DNA from: Heterostelium album PN500
Taxonomy: Eukaryota; Evosea; Eumycetozoa; Acytosteliales; Acytosteliaceae
Length of the DNA stretch: 64,000 bases
Assembly (NCBI RefSeq): GCF_000004825.1
Contig: NW_008805064.1
Location: 806,001-870,000 of the forward strand
Reading direction: 5' to 3'
Part shown: one piece after another, positions 9,555 to 22,236 of the stretch
How the letters are laid out: the number at the start of each line of letters is the position of its first letter
How positions within the stretch are numbered: the first letter of the stretch is position 1
Notes under the pieces: generated by a model
Database searches by the model: none
What the model was told of the DNA's origin: nothing
What the model saw: the letters and a program-made list of their open reading frames with translations, nothing else
Program-made: the position numbers and the translations under genes

Positions 9555-12380
9555 TTAAGCTATATATTCGTATTTTCTTTGATTTTGGTTATCGTCAGAT
9601 GTTCTCTTAATATATTCTTGATCGATGAGGTATTCGATGGCCTTCTTGATGGTTGGGATCTTTGGAGTGAACCACTTGCTGACCTGACTGGTGGTTTCTA
9701 CGACGAGATCGTTGTGAGAGAGTACCTTCTTGGATTTCATAATACGTACAATGGCAGCTTGAAGCTTGAAGTAACGTTCCTTCTCAATCTCGGTTTGTGA
9801 GACGGTTTGGGCACCCTCAGAGGTCTTGGTCTCACCGATCTGCACAGCAATGTTACAGTTGACCTTCATCTTCTTGGAGGTGAACTTTGGATTGACAGAG
9901 AAGGTGGTGTCGTTGGTCCAGCTCTTGTAGTCTGCATTGTCAGATTCGATGACACCGATCTTGATGAGTGACAACAATGGCAAACGAATGGTGTTCTCAT
10001 CCAAACCAATGGTATCAAGAATTTGGAATCTGGTGATCTTATCACTCGAGTTCAACATCAACAAAACGGCCATTTGATAGGCAGTTGTTGTCAATTTGTA
10101 AACCTTGCCTTTAACTTGACGGGAATCAACGTCGGCTCTGGAGAAATCATACAAGAAAGTCAAAACTCTACCCTTGTAACTGGATTTGTAGAATTTCTCA
10201 AAGTAGGTCAAAGATGGAAGCATTTCAGTTGGTGGTTTGAATGGTGTAGTAGATGTCTTATTAGACAATGACCATGAACCATTTGTTAATACATAAAAGT
10301 TGAATGTATCTAAAAGGATTTAATAAATTAGTTATCAACTCTTTTTTAAAAAAACAAAACAAAACAAACAAAAAAACTTATAAAAGTAAAGCTACTTACA
10401 TGGTAGAGTTAAACCTTGATCATTTAGATAATTTTGGAAGTTGGTGTTGATATCTTTACACAATCTCATATCGTTAATCATTCTTGTCAATTTAGTACAG
10501 TAGTCGAAACCTTGGTGAGCCTTGAGCTTGTTGATCATGGAAGCTTCGGCATCTTCGCTTGCAGAGAGATCCTCTACGAGTCTCTTTGACAACATCTTTT
10601 GGTAGTTCAACATGAAAATATCCTTGTCTGGGAGGTATCTAAAGAGACAAACGGCCTCTGAGAGTTTGACTTCCAACTCTGCTTCGTCACTGATGTGATA
10701 TGGACCCTTTCTCAAGATTTGATCACAGAACTTTGAGAGGACCACTGGAATGTTTGATTCCTTCTTACGCTCGTCGTAGGACGCTGGATTGTTGTTGATG
10801 ACAATGGAGAACGACTGGTCCATGGCCGAGTGGAAACGAGAGTCATTGTTGAAGCAGTTTTTAATGAGACGGTTGAAACGGTTCCAGATCTCGAGCAAGA
10901 TCTTCACCAAGACCTGTGGCTTCTCCTGTGCCTCCTTGAGATCCTTCTCGATCTCCTTGAGACCCTCGATCTTGATAAACTCTTGGAGCTTGACACGCAG
11001 TGTCTCGAGATGGTCGACACGAAGCAACAAGTTGTACATCATAGTCAACTCTTCTTCCTTGTTCTCGGTCAACAAGTCCAAGAACTTGTTGGCAAACTCC
11101 TCTTTGTAATCTATAATCAAAGTTTGATTCAACAATGGATCCAACTTGTCCAAGGTGGAAGCAGAGTGCATAAACTTTTGTACTCTGGCACGTTCCTCTT
11201 CCACTCTCTTTGAAATGTGCTTCATGTATCCCGGAATACCATTCTTTGCTACATAGTCCAACGACTCTACCTTGTAGAACTTTTCAGTCTCTGACAAGAA
11301 TCTTGCTTCAAAGTATTGTTGGTATACTTCAAGTTTATTCTTTTCTGGACCCAATTGTACTGTTTAAATAAATAAATATTATTAATAATCAATTGATTTT
11401 TTATCAAAAGAATAATCAATCTTTTTTTTTTTCATGTTATACATACCATAACACTCTAAAGTGTCAGCCAATACTTGGAGATTTGAGGAATCTCTGTCTT
11501 CTCTGTCGTTTTGAATGATCTTCAAGAGAGAGGCTGATAGTTTGTTGTTTAATTTATCAAAGGCAGCTTTCTTCCATGCATTGAGACCATCTTGCATAAT
11601 CTTTGATTGTGGTGGACTGCTTTGCGATGGACCTCCAGTACCACTGACTGGTGTACTTCTACTAGAGTTATCACTTGCATAGATTCTATTCTATAAGATT
11701 ATAATAATAGATTGTTGTTTTAAAAATAAGTAACCAACTTTGCTTTTTTTTTTTTTTTTTTGCAAATCTACAAAAAAAAAATATTTTTTTTTTATATAAT
11801 GATACATACAACTGGTTCTAACCAATTCTTTAATACTTTTGCGGAGAACTTCCAGTCATTCCATTTATTTCTAAAGTATAACAAAAGATCATAATCTGTC
11901 AAATCATCAGCACCCTAAAAAATTTTTAAAAAATGGTTAACAATCTGTTTTTATTTTTATTGGTCTTCCCTCAAAAACTTGATTTGTCAAATTGCTCATA
12001 TAATATTTTCTTCTTTATTTCTTTTTTTTATATATAGTTATTCTATGATTGTTGTATGTTTGTTTTAATGATATAATTACCTTTATGATTTCAGCAGCTT
12101 TTGATGCTAAAAGATTTTCAATCTTTGGATAGAAATCCTTCAATACACCATCGTTTTGAGATGAACAATAGTTATATACAATGCTTTAATTGATAATAAT
12201 GGATGTTAAAAAACTTAAAATAATAATATTAATAGATTTCAATAAAACCTACGTGTAAATAGCCATATAAGTTTGATTGTTCAAACCCTTATTGAGGTGA
12301 ACGAAAATATCTTGGAAAGGCTTTTCACATGATTCCCATAATGATTCAAGTGTAATATTTTGATTGTTGTTGGCCATCAT
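9555..12380 (-). CDS. culA: Cullin, CUL1 type (SCF ubiquitin ligase scaffold)
   Basis: Scaffold of SCF E3 ubiquitin ligases, binding Skp1/F-box proteins at its N terminus and the RING protein at its C terminus. Six exons: 12380..12253, 12183..12081, 11914..11810, 11690..11447, 11359..10400 and 10309..9555; all introns are GT-AG and in phase, giving 764 aa (family about 770). N-terminal cullin repeats include MAIYTIVYNYCSSQ. The winged-helix C terminus contains IVRIMKSKKVL, where Lys705 is the expected Nedd8 acceptor, and the protein ends in YEYIA. A Ser/Pro-rich insert (about residues 120-150) lies in the 11690 exon. D. discoideum has two close CUL1 homologues, CulA and CulB; the symbol is my best choice and could equally be culB. 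Confidence 0.93.
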
Positions 12381-13042
12381 TTATCTTTTCTATTCTATTC
12401 TATACTTATATTTATATGACTAACTATATTTATACTATGGTTGTTATTGTTGTTGTTACAAAAATAAAAAAATAAACAATACAAATGATTGATTTAAGTT
12501 GATATTTTTAGTTTAGTTGATATTCTAATATAATCTATTGTTTATCTTCTAATCTAATATGTTCTCACTTCTCTCTCTATCTGATAAAATTAAAAAAACA
12601 ATACTATGAAAAGAGTTAGTTACAAACTAACACACAAACAGATATAAAAACAAAAAGAAAACAAAAAACTCAAAAAAAAAAAACCAAGATTGATTTTCCT
12701 CAATTTAATTTGAAAATTTTAATTATTTTTAAAAAAAAAACAAAGATTTTTAAGAATGAGAATTTTTTAATAATTCTATGAAGATTTTTCTAAACTTGTT
12801 GGTTCCAATTTTTTTGATCAAAACGTAAATCAATAAATAAATTAACAAATAAATATATAATTATTATTAACAAAACAAGTTCACTTTAAATTAATATTAA
12901 AAAAAACGATGTTTTATGAATTATAAATGTTTCTTTATTATTTTGTTTTTAATTTTGATTTTTTTTTTTAATTTTTTAATTTTTTAATTTTTTATTTGCT
13001 TGATTTTGTTAACACAAAACAAAACATTCAGATTATGTTTTA
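12381..13042. other. Divergent intergenic region (cullin / carbinolamine dehydratase)
   Basis: About 660 bp of very AT-rich DNA with many A- and T-tracts between two divergent starts. No open frame, RNA gene or clear motif seen. Confidence 0.45.
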
Positions 13043-13929
13043 ATGGGTAGCAGAAATTTCATTGTTTTCTTTGTTGTTGGTTTTGTTTTGATAGAGATGA
13101 TGTTGTTTAGATCAGCGACACGCTCTTTGAGTTTAGTTTCAGCCTCAAATATAGTTGGTGCCAATTCAAAGACTACAATGTCATCTTCATTCAATGATAT
13201 TCAGTTCGATCAGCAACAAAATCAGTTTTGTTCACTAAGCGATAAGAAATGTAAACCTTGGTATGACAATTAGTTAATTATTATTTATGAGTTTTAGTAG
13301 TTCACAACAAAGTTATTTATTTACCTATCTATCTATTCTTTGTTTTATAACATAAAAAAGTGAAGGAGGTGATGTATATAAACTATCATTAGATAAATCA
13401 AAAGAATTACTTGAGAAAATACATAAAAGTAAGTAAACTTATAAAATAAACTACAATTGATTAGTATATATTTATTTAGTTTATTAATATTTTTGTTTGT
13501 TTGTTTATTAATAATAATAAAACAAAAGATTGGACACTATCAAGCGAATCAGAACCATTTAAAATAAGTAGAAAATGGAGAATGCCATTCCCTAAATCAG
13601 TAGAGTTGGTAAATTCCGTTGCACAGATAGCAGAGGATGAAGGTCATCATCCAGATATATCAATTAGTAAGTTATTTTATATTAATACTAATATATATCA
13701 ATTGCAAGTAAGTTATATATACTTATTAATATATATTGCTTTATATTTAGAATCATATTGGAATTTAGAAATAGAATTATATACACATGCTTTGAATGGT
13801 TTGTCAGAGAATGACTTTATTGTTGCATCAAAGATCGATGATATACCACTGGCAAGCTATGAACCACCAAAAAGAAAGAAAGCTATAAATACTTCTACAT
13901 CTTCATCTTCATCTTCATCATCATCTTGA
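13043..13929 (+). CDS. pcbd: Pterin-4a-carbinolamine dehydratase with N-terminal hydrophobic segment
   Basis: Recycles the 4a-hydroxy pterin formed by aromatic amino acid hydroxylases, keeping tetrahydrobiopterin available. Exons 13043..13260, 13361..13428, 13529..13666 and 13751..13929; three GT-AG introns in phase; 200 aa. The family core is clear: CKPCEGGDVYKLS near the start of the domain, then FKISRKWRMPF, EDEGHHPDI with His135 and His136, and YTHALNGLSENDF. The family's core is about 100 aa; here a hydrophobic segment (residues about 5-21, FIVFFVVGFVLIEMMLF) precedes it, predicting a signal anchor or signal peptide. The C terminus ends in a basic patch (PPKRKK) and a poly-Ser run. Convergent with the alpha/beta hydrolase, 164 bp away. 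Confidence 0.92.
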
Positions 13930-14093
13930 GAAATAAATATAAAAAAAATAAAAAAAAGGAAAACTAAACAAACTTGGAGTGTGTAAAGATAAAACTAGTT
14001 TTATTTGTAATAATATTATTATATTATATTATATTATATTATTGTTATTTATAAATATATAAATGTTAATGAAAAAAAAGAAAATTATTATTA

Positions 14094-15208
14094 TTAAAGC
14101 TTTGATATAAAGCTAACTAATCTTTGTTGATATTCTTCTGGTGGTACGTTGTCGCTGGCTGGCATGTGGAGTGGTTTCTCATTGTCGATGGTCCACAGTT
14201 CCTTTGGTTCTTTGGCTGCTTTGTACAGTTGTACGGCGTGTGAGTATGGAACGACTGGATCGGCAGTCGAATGAATGATAAGCAGTGGTTTCGGTGAGAT
14301 TTTCTCGATCATCTCGATAGGGACGTCGCGCGCGCTCAAATTCGACTCGGAGAACAACAGCTTTATCATTGTGAATCCGGTGACAATGTCGATCAGCATT
14401 TGTGGTGGATTCGTTGGGAGAATCGCTTGGAATCGTTCGACCGGCTTGAATGCCTTGACTCCCTCACGGAGGTTCTTGTAGATGTTATGTGACCATGCTG
14501 CGCGTGGATGCATGTAGCTCGCCTCGGCGATGACTCCGTCGATGAGGTCGCGGTCTTTGCCGGCGGCCACCAAGACACTACCGGCACCCATCGACATTCC
14601 TGTGAGGATGATCTTCTTTGACTGCTGTGGATAGTCGCTTCTGACGACACGGATGGCAGCACGGACATCCTTGTGTTCACGCAACGAGTAGCCAAGACCA
14701 CGACCGACTTGGTCAATGTCACCCAAACCGTCACGACAATCGAAAATGAAAACATTCAGTCCAACCTGATTGTAAATCTTGATTTGATCAAAATATTGGT
14801 ATTTATCTCTACCTGATCCATGTACAACGATAATTGTATAATGTAAATCTGATGTAATAATAAAATTTCCAGAAAGAATAAATATTAGTTTTGGAATGTT
14901 TTTTTTTTTTCAAATAAAAGATTTCAAAAAATTTGAAATAGGTAATAATATTTACCATTATCAGGTTTGGCTGGAATCCACCAACCACGTATCTTATGAT
15001 CTGAATCGAATGCTTTGAATTCAATGTTGTCGAATTTCAGAGAGTGATGAGTCAATGGATTACCCTCTCCAATAATAATATGTCTCCACCATGGGAAGAA
15101 CAGTAATGCTCTCGAGGTAAAGAATGTGAATGCACCCATCAACAAGCTTAAAAATATTACCATAACAATTGATCCATTGATTAAATAATTTAAAAGTGTT
15201 TCAAACAT
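14094..15208 (-). CDS. Membrane-anchored alpha/beta hydrolase
   Basis: Probable serine hydrolase with an unknown substrate. Exons 15208..14956 and 14848..14094, GT-AG intron of 107 nt, 335 aa. Residues about 14-33 form a membrane helix (IVMVIFLSLLMGAFTFF), so the enzyme is likely tethered to a membrane. The hydrolase fold shows an oxyanion-type HGSG (94-97), the nucleophile elbow GMSMG with Ser170, Asp281 in HSTADPVVP and His312 in KPLHMPA, so the triad appears complete. General layout resembles ABHD12/ABHD13-type proteins. Exon 2 (14300-14720) is clearly richer in G+C than its surroundings. Confidence 0.85.
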
Positions 15209-16115
15209 CTTTTTGTCTTTTTTTTTGGAATCAATCTAAATATATATATGACTTTTTGTAATGTTTTAAACTGTTTTTTTTCTGATGTTCAATGAATATA
15301 TAAATATAAAGACTGACTAACTAATAATTTAAATAAATATATTATAAAACTAAATTTTAAGAAGAATAGAATTAGAGAATTAGATAAAACATTGTTTTAT
15401 ATTATCAATAGTTAGAAAATATAAATAAAATAAAAAATCTACCTACCATATATGACAAATAGAGTTACCCCAATGTGCTGATTAAAATAAAACTAATTAT
15501 AATTATGATTTTGATATGTGTGTGAAATTATGTGTTTGTTATCGGTAGATTGGATTTAGATCTTGTTTTTAATATATATTATCAAAATTTGAATGATATG
15601 TAATTATATAGTTATAGATAGTATAAGTGTTATAGAAAAATGTTATTAAATCAAGAATAGATAGATGTGGTATTGGTTAGATTAAAAATCACTTTAAAAG
15701 TATTTTTTTTTTTTTCTTTTTTTTTTTTTTTTAATTTTCATACCAATTTTTTTTTAAATATGCATATTTTTTTCATGAAAAACCGATAAAAGTTGTAAAG
15801 AGCATGATTGATTCGCTATTTTTGTGAAACATTGCTGCCCAAAAGCAATAAAAATACTCATCAAAAAATTACCACTTTATTAATCTTTGCAATAAAAAAA
15901 AAAATCATTATTTTTCACCAGAATAGAATAAAGAAAATCACGAATCTCTTAAAAAGTAAACATCTGATGAAGTAGATGATTCATTAAAATAAATATTGAA
16001 ATTAACTAAGTAGTAGTTCATTCATTAATATTTTAATTCATTTAATTTATCAACTATTAATAATATATATTTTTTTGTTTTTGATTATTAATCTTTTTTT
16101 TTTTTTAATATTTGT
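15209..16115. other. Intergenic AT-rich region
   Basis: About 900 bp between two minus-strand genes. T- and A-tracts (for example 15705-15732) and TATATA stretches; no supportable ORF or RNA gene. It must hold the hydrolase promoter and the secreted-protein 3' UTR. Confidence 0.45.
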
Positions 16116-16619
16116 TTATTGTTGTTTTGGAGCACCATTTGGGAAGAATGGTTGAGCTCCTGGTGGATATAAGTATCCATAGTAGTTTTGTGGGTAGTAG
16201 GTAAAGAGTGGTGGATAGTTGTTACCAAAGAGACCACCCAAGAAATTATTGTATCCACTGTTTCCACCTAAGAATCCAGAAAGCAAACCACCTATTTTTA
16301 AAACAAAAGTTTATAATCAATATCTGTAATATAAATGATTGATTGATTGATTGTTGAGATTATAATAATTACCTTGGTCAGTTGGGTATGGACGACTTGG
16401 GTATGGTTCGAAAAAGAATGGCCAAGTGAGACCAGCTTTTTGGATCAATTGTTGTAATCTTTGTTCCTTAATGGTATGAGGTTCGCTACCTTGGATAATG
16501 GATTCGGCTTCCTGGACCCATTTCCATTGTTGTCTTGCAGCTGGTACTGATTCCTCGTTAGCATAGGTGAATGCTGCAAATGACAACACTACCAATGTCA
16601 CAATTAATAAAAATCTCAT
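16116..16619 (-). CDS. Small secreted Gly/Tyr/Pro-rich protein
   Basis: Exons 16619..16373 and 16291..16116 with an 81-nt GT-AG intron; 140 aa. It begins with a textbook signal peptide (MRFLLIVTLVVLSFAAFTYA) followed by a short charged, Gln-rich region containing WKWVQEAESII. The second exon is Gly/Asn/Tyr/Pro-rich, with patterns such as GGLLSGFLGG, LGGLFGNN and YYGYLYPPGAQP. Codons are of the preferred, C-ending type, suggesting strong expression. The composition suggests an extracellular matrix or coat component, but I recognise no family. Confidence 0.8.
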
Positions 16620-17277
16620 ATTTTTTTTTGAAAATAAATATGAATTCTATAAATCTTTATCTTATTTGCTATATTTATTAAAAAACAACAAAAAACAACA
16701 AGTAAAATAACAATTATCAATAAAAAAAAAAATCATTATTACCTTAACAAACCAGAATTAAATTATAATTAATTTTATTTAAATATAATATGAATATATA
16801 TCAATATTGAAACTAATGTAATTTTATTCATACTGAATGATCATCATTATCTTGACCCCATCTACCAATAGTAACACACCTACTTACTTTTCATTGTATA
16901 ACAATGATCAGTTTGCTGTTGCATAAGTAAAAAAAACAAAAGTTGATGATACCACACAACACACTCTATTAAATTATAAACTCTATCACTTCATTATCAT
17001 TACTAGTTATATAAGCGATTTGTGCTACTGTACTGTGTTATTGTTATACTTAAGTATCAAATATAAAAATATTATTTAATTTAAATATCTTTTTTGCATG
17101 TTTGTTTTTTGACGAACGAATGGAAAAAAAAAGATTGTTTTTTTTTTTCATTTTTATATTTATTTTTCTCTCTTTTTTTTATTACTCTTTTATTCTATTT
17201 TAGAATAGTTTGTTTGCTTTAGCCCGATCACCATATATATATTGTAGAATTAAGCTAAATAAAACGATAGTAAAAGA
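16620..17277. other. Divergent intergenic region
   Basis: About 660 bp between the secreted-protein gene and SURF6, which diverge. T-tracts near 17137-17146 and 17170-17180 precede the SURF6 start. Nothing else seen. Confidence 0.45.
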
Positions 17278-18721
17278 ATGAGTGGGACTGCAGCTAAAAA
17301 GACAACTTTAAGCTCAATCGAGAGTAGATTAAGAGCAAACTCAAATTGTAAGTTGTATTGTTAAAAGATAGAGGTTTTCAAAAGAAGATCAGAGAATTGA
17401 TTATTGTACACAATGAAATGAAACTAACACTCAATCAATCAATCAATCAATCAACATAATTGATACCAATTATCATTTTAATATAGGGATGAGTTCTGTT
17501 GTTAATTTAATAAAAGATCCAAATGCAATATCAGAGAATGCATCGTTTTCAAGTAGATTAAATAATGAAGCTGCATCTTTGAGTGAAGCATCGTCTTCGA
17601 GCACTGCCAATTCAATTGCACCGAATTCAACAGCATCTAATAATCATACAACGACAACGACTACGACAACTACAACTACAACCACCACCACCACTTCCAA
17701 CACCAACTCAGCCAACAATGTAACAGATAAAAAACAATTAAAAGAGATTCTTAAAAAACAAATTAGTGATATGAAATTGAAAAGACAAGGAATGAAATCG
17801 AAATCATCTGAAAATAGTTTAACAAACAGTAATAATAATAATAGTAATAATAAGTATAAAGATATAGTTACACAGCCAATCAAAAAACAAAAGAGTGCCG
17901 ATGGAAGTAAAAAAGATATTTTAATCAAAGAAGAGGAGATGAGTGAAGATGATGATGAAGATGATTATGATGATGATGAAGAAGAAGAAGATGAAGATGA
18001 TTATGATAGTGAAGATGATGAAGATGAAGATGACGAAGATGAAGAAGATGATGAAGATGAAGATGAAGATAGTAAACCAACTAAAAAGATAATAAGTGTA
18101 TGTAATAGTTGTATAAAACAAAATAAGAAGATCTTTATATTAATATCTTCTTATTATTATTGTTATTAGGGTGATGATTTACAATTTAGTACATTTGATT
18201 TCAGTAGTGGCGCGCCAGTACCAAGTTATTTGGCGGTGAAGAAGAATAAGAGCAAGCTATCAAAGGAGGAGTTGTTGAGACGTGCAGAGTTGAGAGAGAG
18301 AATCATAAAGAGAGCGGAGCAGACCGGTGAGGGAATTGAAATTGCAGAGACTCTAAAGTGGTCGTCCGCTCTCGACAAGGCAAAGGGTATCAAGGTGAAG
18401 GACAACGTTGCACTACTGAAGCGTTCCATCAAGAAAGAGAAAACCAAGAAACTAAAGAGTGAACGTGAGTGGAACGAACGAAAGAGAGACGTCGAAACAA
18501 AGAAACGTGAACGTATCAAGAAGAGAGAAGACAACATCAAGAAGAAGATCGACAAGAAGAAAGAAAGAAAGATGGGTGGTCCCAAGAAAGTAAAAGGTGG
18601 TCCACCAAAGAACAAAGGTAAAGACAACAAAAAGAAACCTGGAAACAAAAACAAGGGCGGTGATAATAATCAAAAGAGAGCTGGTTTCGAAGGTAAAAAG
18701 AAATCATTCTTAAATAAATAA
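17278..18721 (+). CDS. surf6: SURF6/Rrp14-type ribosome biogenesis protein
   Basis: Nucleolar protein needed for rRNA processing of both subunits. Exons 17278..17347, 17487..18097 and 18170..18721, two GT-AG introns in phase, 410 aa. The N-terminal half is low-complexity: poly-Thr (about residue 75-95), Asn runs and a long Asp/Glu tract (about 165-200). The C-terminal SURF6 domain is recognisable: DLQFSTFDFSSG, LKWSSALDKAKGIKVKDN, LLKRSIKKEKTKK, EWNERKRDV, then a lysine-rich tail with GFEGKKKSFLNK. The N-terminal MSGTAAKK is my choice because its short exon splices in frame into WMSSVVNLIKD. Confidence 0.9.
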
Positions 18722-18890
18722 GAAACTATAGGATTATTATTATATATAATAACCAATTATTATTATCTGAAAAATATTTTGGTTTTTAATATGGCAATTT
18801 TTATTATTTTTGTTTTGTTTTGGTTTGTTGGTTGTTGTTTTATTTTGTTTTGTTTTGTTTTGGTTTTGTTTTGATTTTGTTAACTATATG

Positions 18891-18956
<66 letters not shown>

Positions 18957-19055
18957 AAGTAATTAATTAATAGATTCTATAGAATAGTTTTTAATATCTT
19001 TTTTTTTTTTTCTTTTTGGATCTATTTAAAATTTAAATTTGAATAATTATTAATG
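18722..19055. other. Convergent 3' region with simple repeats
   Basis: Between the stops of SURF6 and the Shk-type kinase. It contains a G-T4 repeat (about 18805-18880) and a long TTA microsatellite (18892-18954). No gene. Confidence 0.6.
18892..18954. repeat. TTA microsatellite, about 21 units
   Basis: Uninterrupted TTA trinucleotide run of about 63 bp, in the 3' intergenic space. Confidence 0.95.
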
Positions 19056-21338
19056 TTAATCGTTTACGTATGGTATCTTGATTTCAGCGTGTGGACATTC
19101 TGGACCTAGATTTCCGATTTGCTTTAAACGATCTACGATTGCTATTATGCTGTTAAATGTAATGTCGACACTGTCGATCGGTACGAGATACTTGAAACCA
19201 AGTGGGAACTCCACGGATTGTGTGACATCTTCACGTACGACACGCTTATGTGTTGGCTTGCCCGATTTGATCTTTGAAATGGTGAGAGGCGTACGAATGG
19301 GATCGTTCAGCGAAAGACGAATTAAAAATGTATTCTCTGGACGACCACGTAATCTACGTTCGGAAACATCACGTGAAATATCAAAGTGGAACCACTTCTT
19401 CTTTAACACCTCTGACATCTCTCTGAGAATCGGTGCTGCACCGCTCTTAAAGAATGGACCGAACCACTTTGTCATTAAATCGAATCTCTCAATATTAACC
19501 ATTCCATCGTTTTCATCATCTGAATTTGTTGAAACTAAATTATTGTTGTTGTTGTTGTTGTTGTAGTTGTTGTTGGATTTCATTAAATCAATTAATTAAT
19601 TAATCAATCAATAAACTAAAAAAAGTTTAATCTTTGTTTGAGACTACTTACCGAATAATTTTGAAAGTAATTTTAATTCTGAAATATCTACACCAACGGC
19701 CTCTGAAAGTTTCAATGCCAACAGTGACCACTTTACATCCTCGGGTGAACCAAATGATGCCTTCCAAAAAGCAGATGCACTTGGATCGCTGATTGCTATA
19801 TCTATCAACACTTCGTTCATCTTTGCAAACACCTCTGAGAATGATGGTCTTGCCGATGCATCGTGATCCCAACATCTACTCATCAAATTTGCCAATGATC
19901 TTGGGAAATAATTTGGTATTGTTGGTCTTAATCTTTTATTACAAATTGCCTTGAAAATAAAATAAAGAGATAACTTAGTGATGATTTGAAATATATATTT
20001 ATATAAATATATCTATATAATTATTTATACATACATCTGAAAATGGTTCCAATTCAGTATAATCTGGGAATAACTCTTCACAGGTAGCCAGCTCATAGAG
20101 GATCAATCCAAAGCTATATACATCTGCTTTCTCATTGAATTCCTGCTTCATCATTACTTCCGGCGCCATGTAGAGTGCCGTTCCTTTGGGACCACGCTGA
20201 TCGGTGGTGGTGGTACCAGATTTCAATACCTGTGAGAATCCAAAATCCGTTATCTTTACTGTGTTGTCTTTGCCGATCATCAGATTCGCCAGTTTCAAAT
20301 CACGATGCAGAATATTACAGATGCCGTGTAGCCAATTCATTCCGACGGCTGCATCGTGTGCCATTTTCATACGTTGATAGAGAGCGGGTGGTTCGGTACC
20401 GTCGCACGGATGTATGATCTTTTCGAGATCGGAATGCATCAGTTCCGAAACGATCATAATCTTTCCGGGCTTGGTGCATGCACCCATGCACATAACAACG
20501 TTCGGGTGGAAAATCTGCTTCCAAATCTCAACCTCGTTCTTGAATGCCTTCAACTCTGACTCGCTCAATGTCTGCTTCTTTGGCACCTTGACAGCCACCT
20601 TCTTTCCACGACAGGTTGCACGATACACCTTACCATATGCACCGCCACCCAAATGGTCAACTTTTGGGTCGAAAATGATTTCCTCTGGTGGAATCTCTGG
20701 TGGTCCTGAACTTTTATGACTATGATGATGATGCTTTTTATTATATTATATTATTCATTTATTAATAACTATATCGATATTATCATGAATCATTTTTAGT
20801 TATTGATTTGACTTACTTTTCTTTTTTGTGGATCCGATGATGAACTACCAGTGCCACCACCGAGAATACTAATCAATGGAACTGTGGCTGGTTGTTGTTG
20901 CTGTTGTGTTGGAACACCAATTGGTGGATTCGAGTGAACTAGTGTGAATGGTTGATTGTGGACGATGGTTGTGGTGGTCGTCGTTGGTAGATGTTCTGGT
21001 GTACCAGCATAGTTGTAGGAATCACTGTAGTTGTCAATTGGCTTTTGTTGTTGCTGTTGTTCACCAATTGGTGTGCTGCTTCCACTTGATTGTTGTTGTT
21101 GTTGTTGTTGTTGATCAATGAGTAGATCACCGAAATGTAACTCTAGAAACTTCATTTTCGATTCGATGGTGTCTCTTATGGAGACGTTATCGATCTGCTG
21201 TTGTTGTGGTTGCTGTTGTTGCTGTGGTTGTTGCAAAACATTCAGGATGTTCTTCAGCTGCATATAGTAAGATGACACCTTCTCTCTGTCCGAGGGTGGA
21301 TCGGAATACAAATAGTTCTTAATCAATGCATAATCCAT
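19056..21338 (-). CDS. Shk-type protein kinase with C-terminal SH2 domain
   Basis: Member of the dictyostelid Shk family (kinase domain plus SH2). Exons 21338..20817, 20733..20035, 19949..19652 and 19534..19056; GT-AG introns; 665 aa. The N-terminal 170 residues are Gln-rich with no known domain. The kinase domain spans about residues 190-470: GGGAYGKV, VAVKVPKK, HRDLKLANLM, DFGFSQ and APEVMM are all present, so it should be active. The SH2 domain is at about 545-650 with WFHFDIS at its start and FLIRLS (the FLVR-type Arg that binds phosphotyrosine). A short D/N-rich linker encoded near 19500-19534 joins the two. Which shk paralogue it matches was not determined; the poly-Q head suggests shkB-like. 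Confidence 0.93.
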
Positions 21339-22236
21339 ATTTGTATATGTTGATCGCTACTTATTATATTCTATTATATTATTATTTTTGACGATCCTGA
21401 CCAAAAAAAAAAAAAAAAAAAACCAACTTCTTCAAATTCCAAAATATAAATCTATTAATTTATAAATAAATAATCTACAGTATTTAAATGAGTGAAAATG
21501 TAAGTATTGTTTTTTTTTGTGATGGATAAAAAAAAAAATTCACCACTGCTGAAAGTTACCACATACTAATCAAAAGTTTTTTTTGTTTTATTGAAAAAAA
21601 AAAAAATCAAAATATCAAAATCAAGTTAAAAAAAAAGATCATTTAAAATATTAAGTTATATCTTTTTTAGAAATTGTTTACCATAGGTATTAAACATTGT
21701 TATTGTCACAATTCTTTTCTCTTTTTTTCTTTTTTTTTTATTAAGAAAGATGATGAAAAAAAAAAGTTAAATAGACATCCATCCAATCTAACTTACTTCG
21801 ATTTAAATTAAATTATTTTGAAAAAATTATTGTTTTTGGGGTGAATAGTATTGAATGTTTTTGAAATGAAAAAAAATAAAAACTACTATTATTAATAATT
21901 GAAATATATATATTTATTTTCAAAAAGATTTAAAAATTAATCTTTATTTATCTATTGTTTTTTTATATATATATATTTATTAATTCTTTTTTTTTTTTTG
22001 TTTTTTTTTTCGTTTTTTTTATATTTCTTTCTGTAAATAATTGTAATTAGAAACTGTAACTTTAAAGTGTTAAATTAAAAGAGGTCATCATCGGTTTTGA
22101 AGTTTGTTAGTTTTTTTATTATTTATTGGAAAATTTAATAATAATAATAATAAATAATCATAAAGAAAACAAAAACCAATATATTAATATAAAATTTCAA
22201 ATGTATATATATAATTAAACTATAAGATAAGTTAAA
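21339..22236. other. Divergent intergenic region
   Basis: About 900 bp of very AT-rich DNA with repeated A- and T-tracts (21402-21421, 21995-22022) between the Shk kinase and UBLCP1 starts. Nothing else supportable. Confidence 0.45.

Noticed and set aside
17644-17928. Valine- and leucine-rich minus ORF opposite SURF6
   Set aside because: Mirror of poly-Thr and Asn codons of the real gene; the same holds for the minus ORF at 17921-18121.
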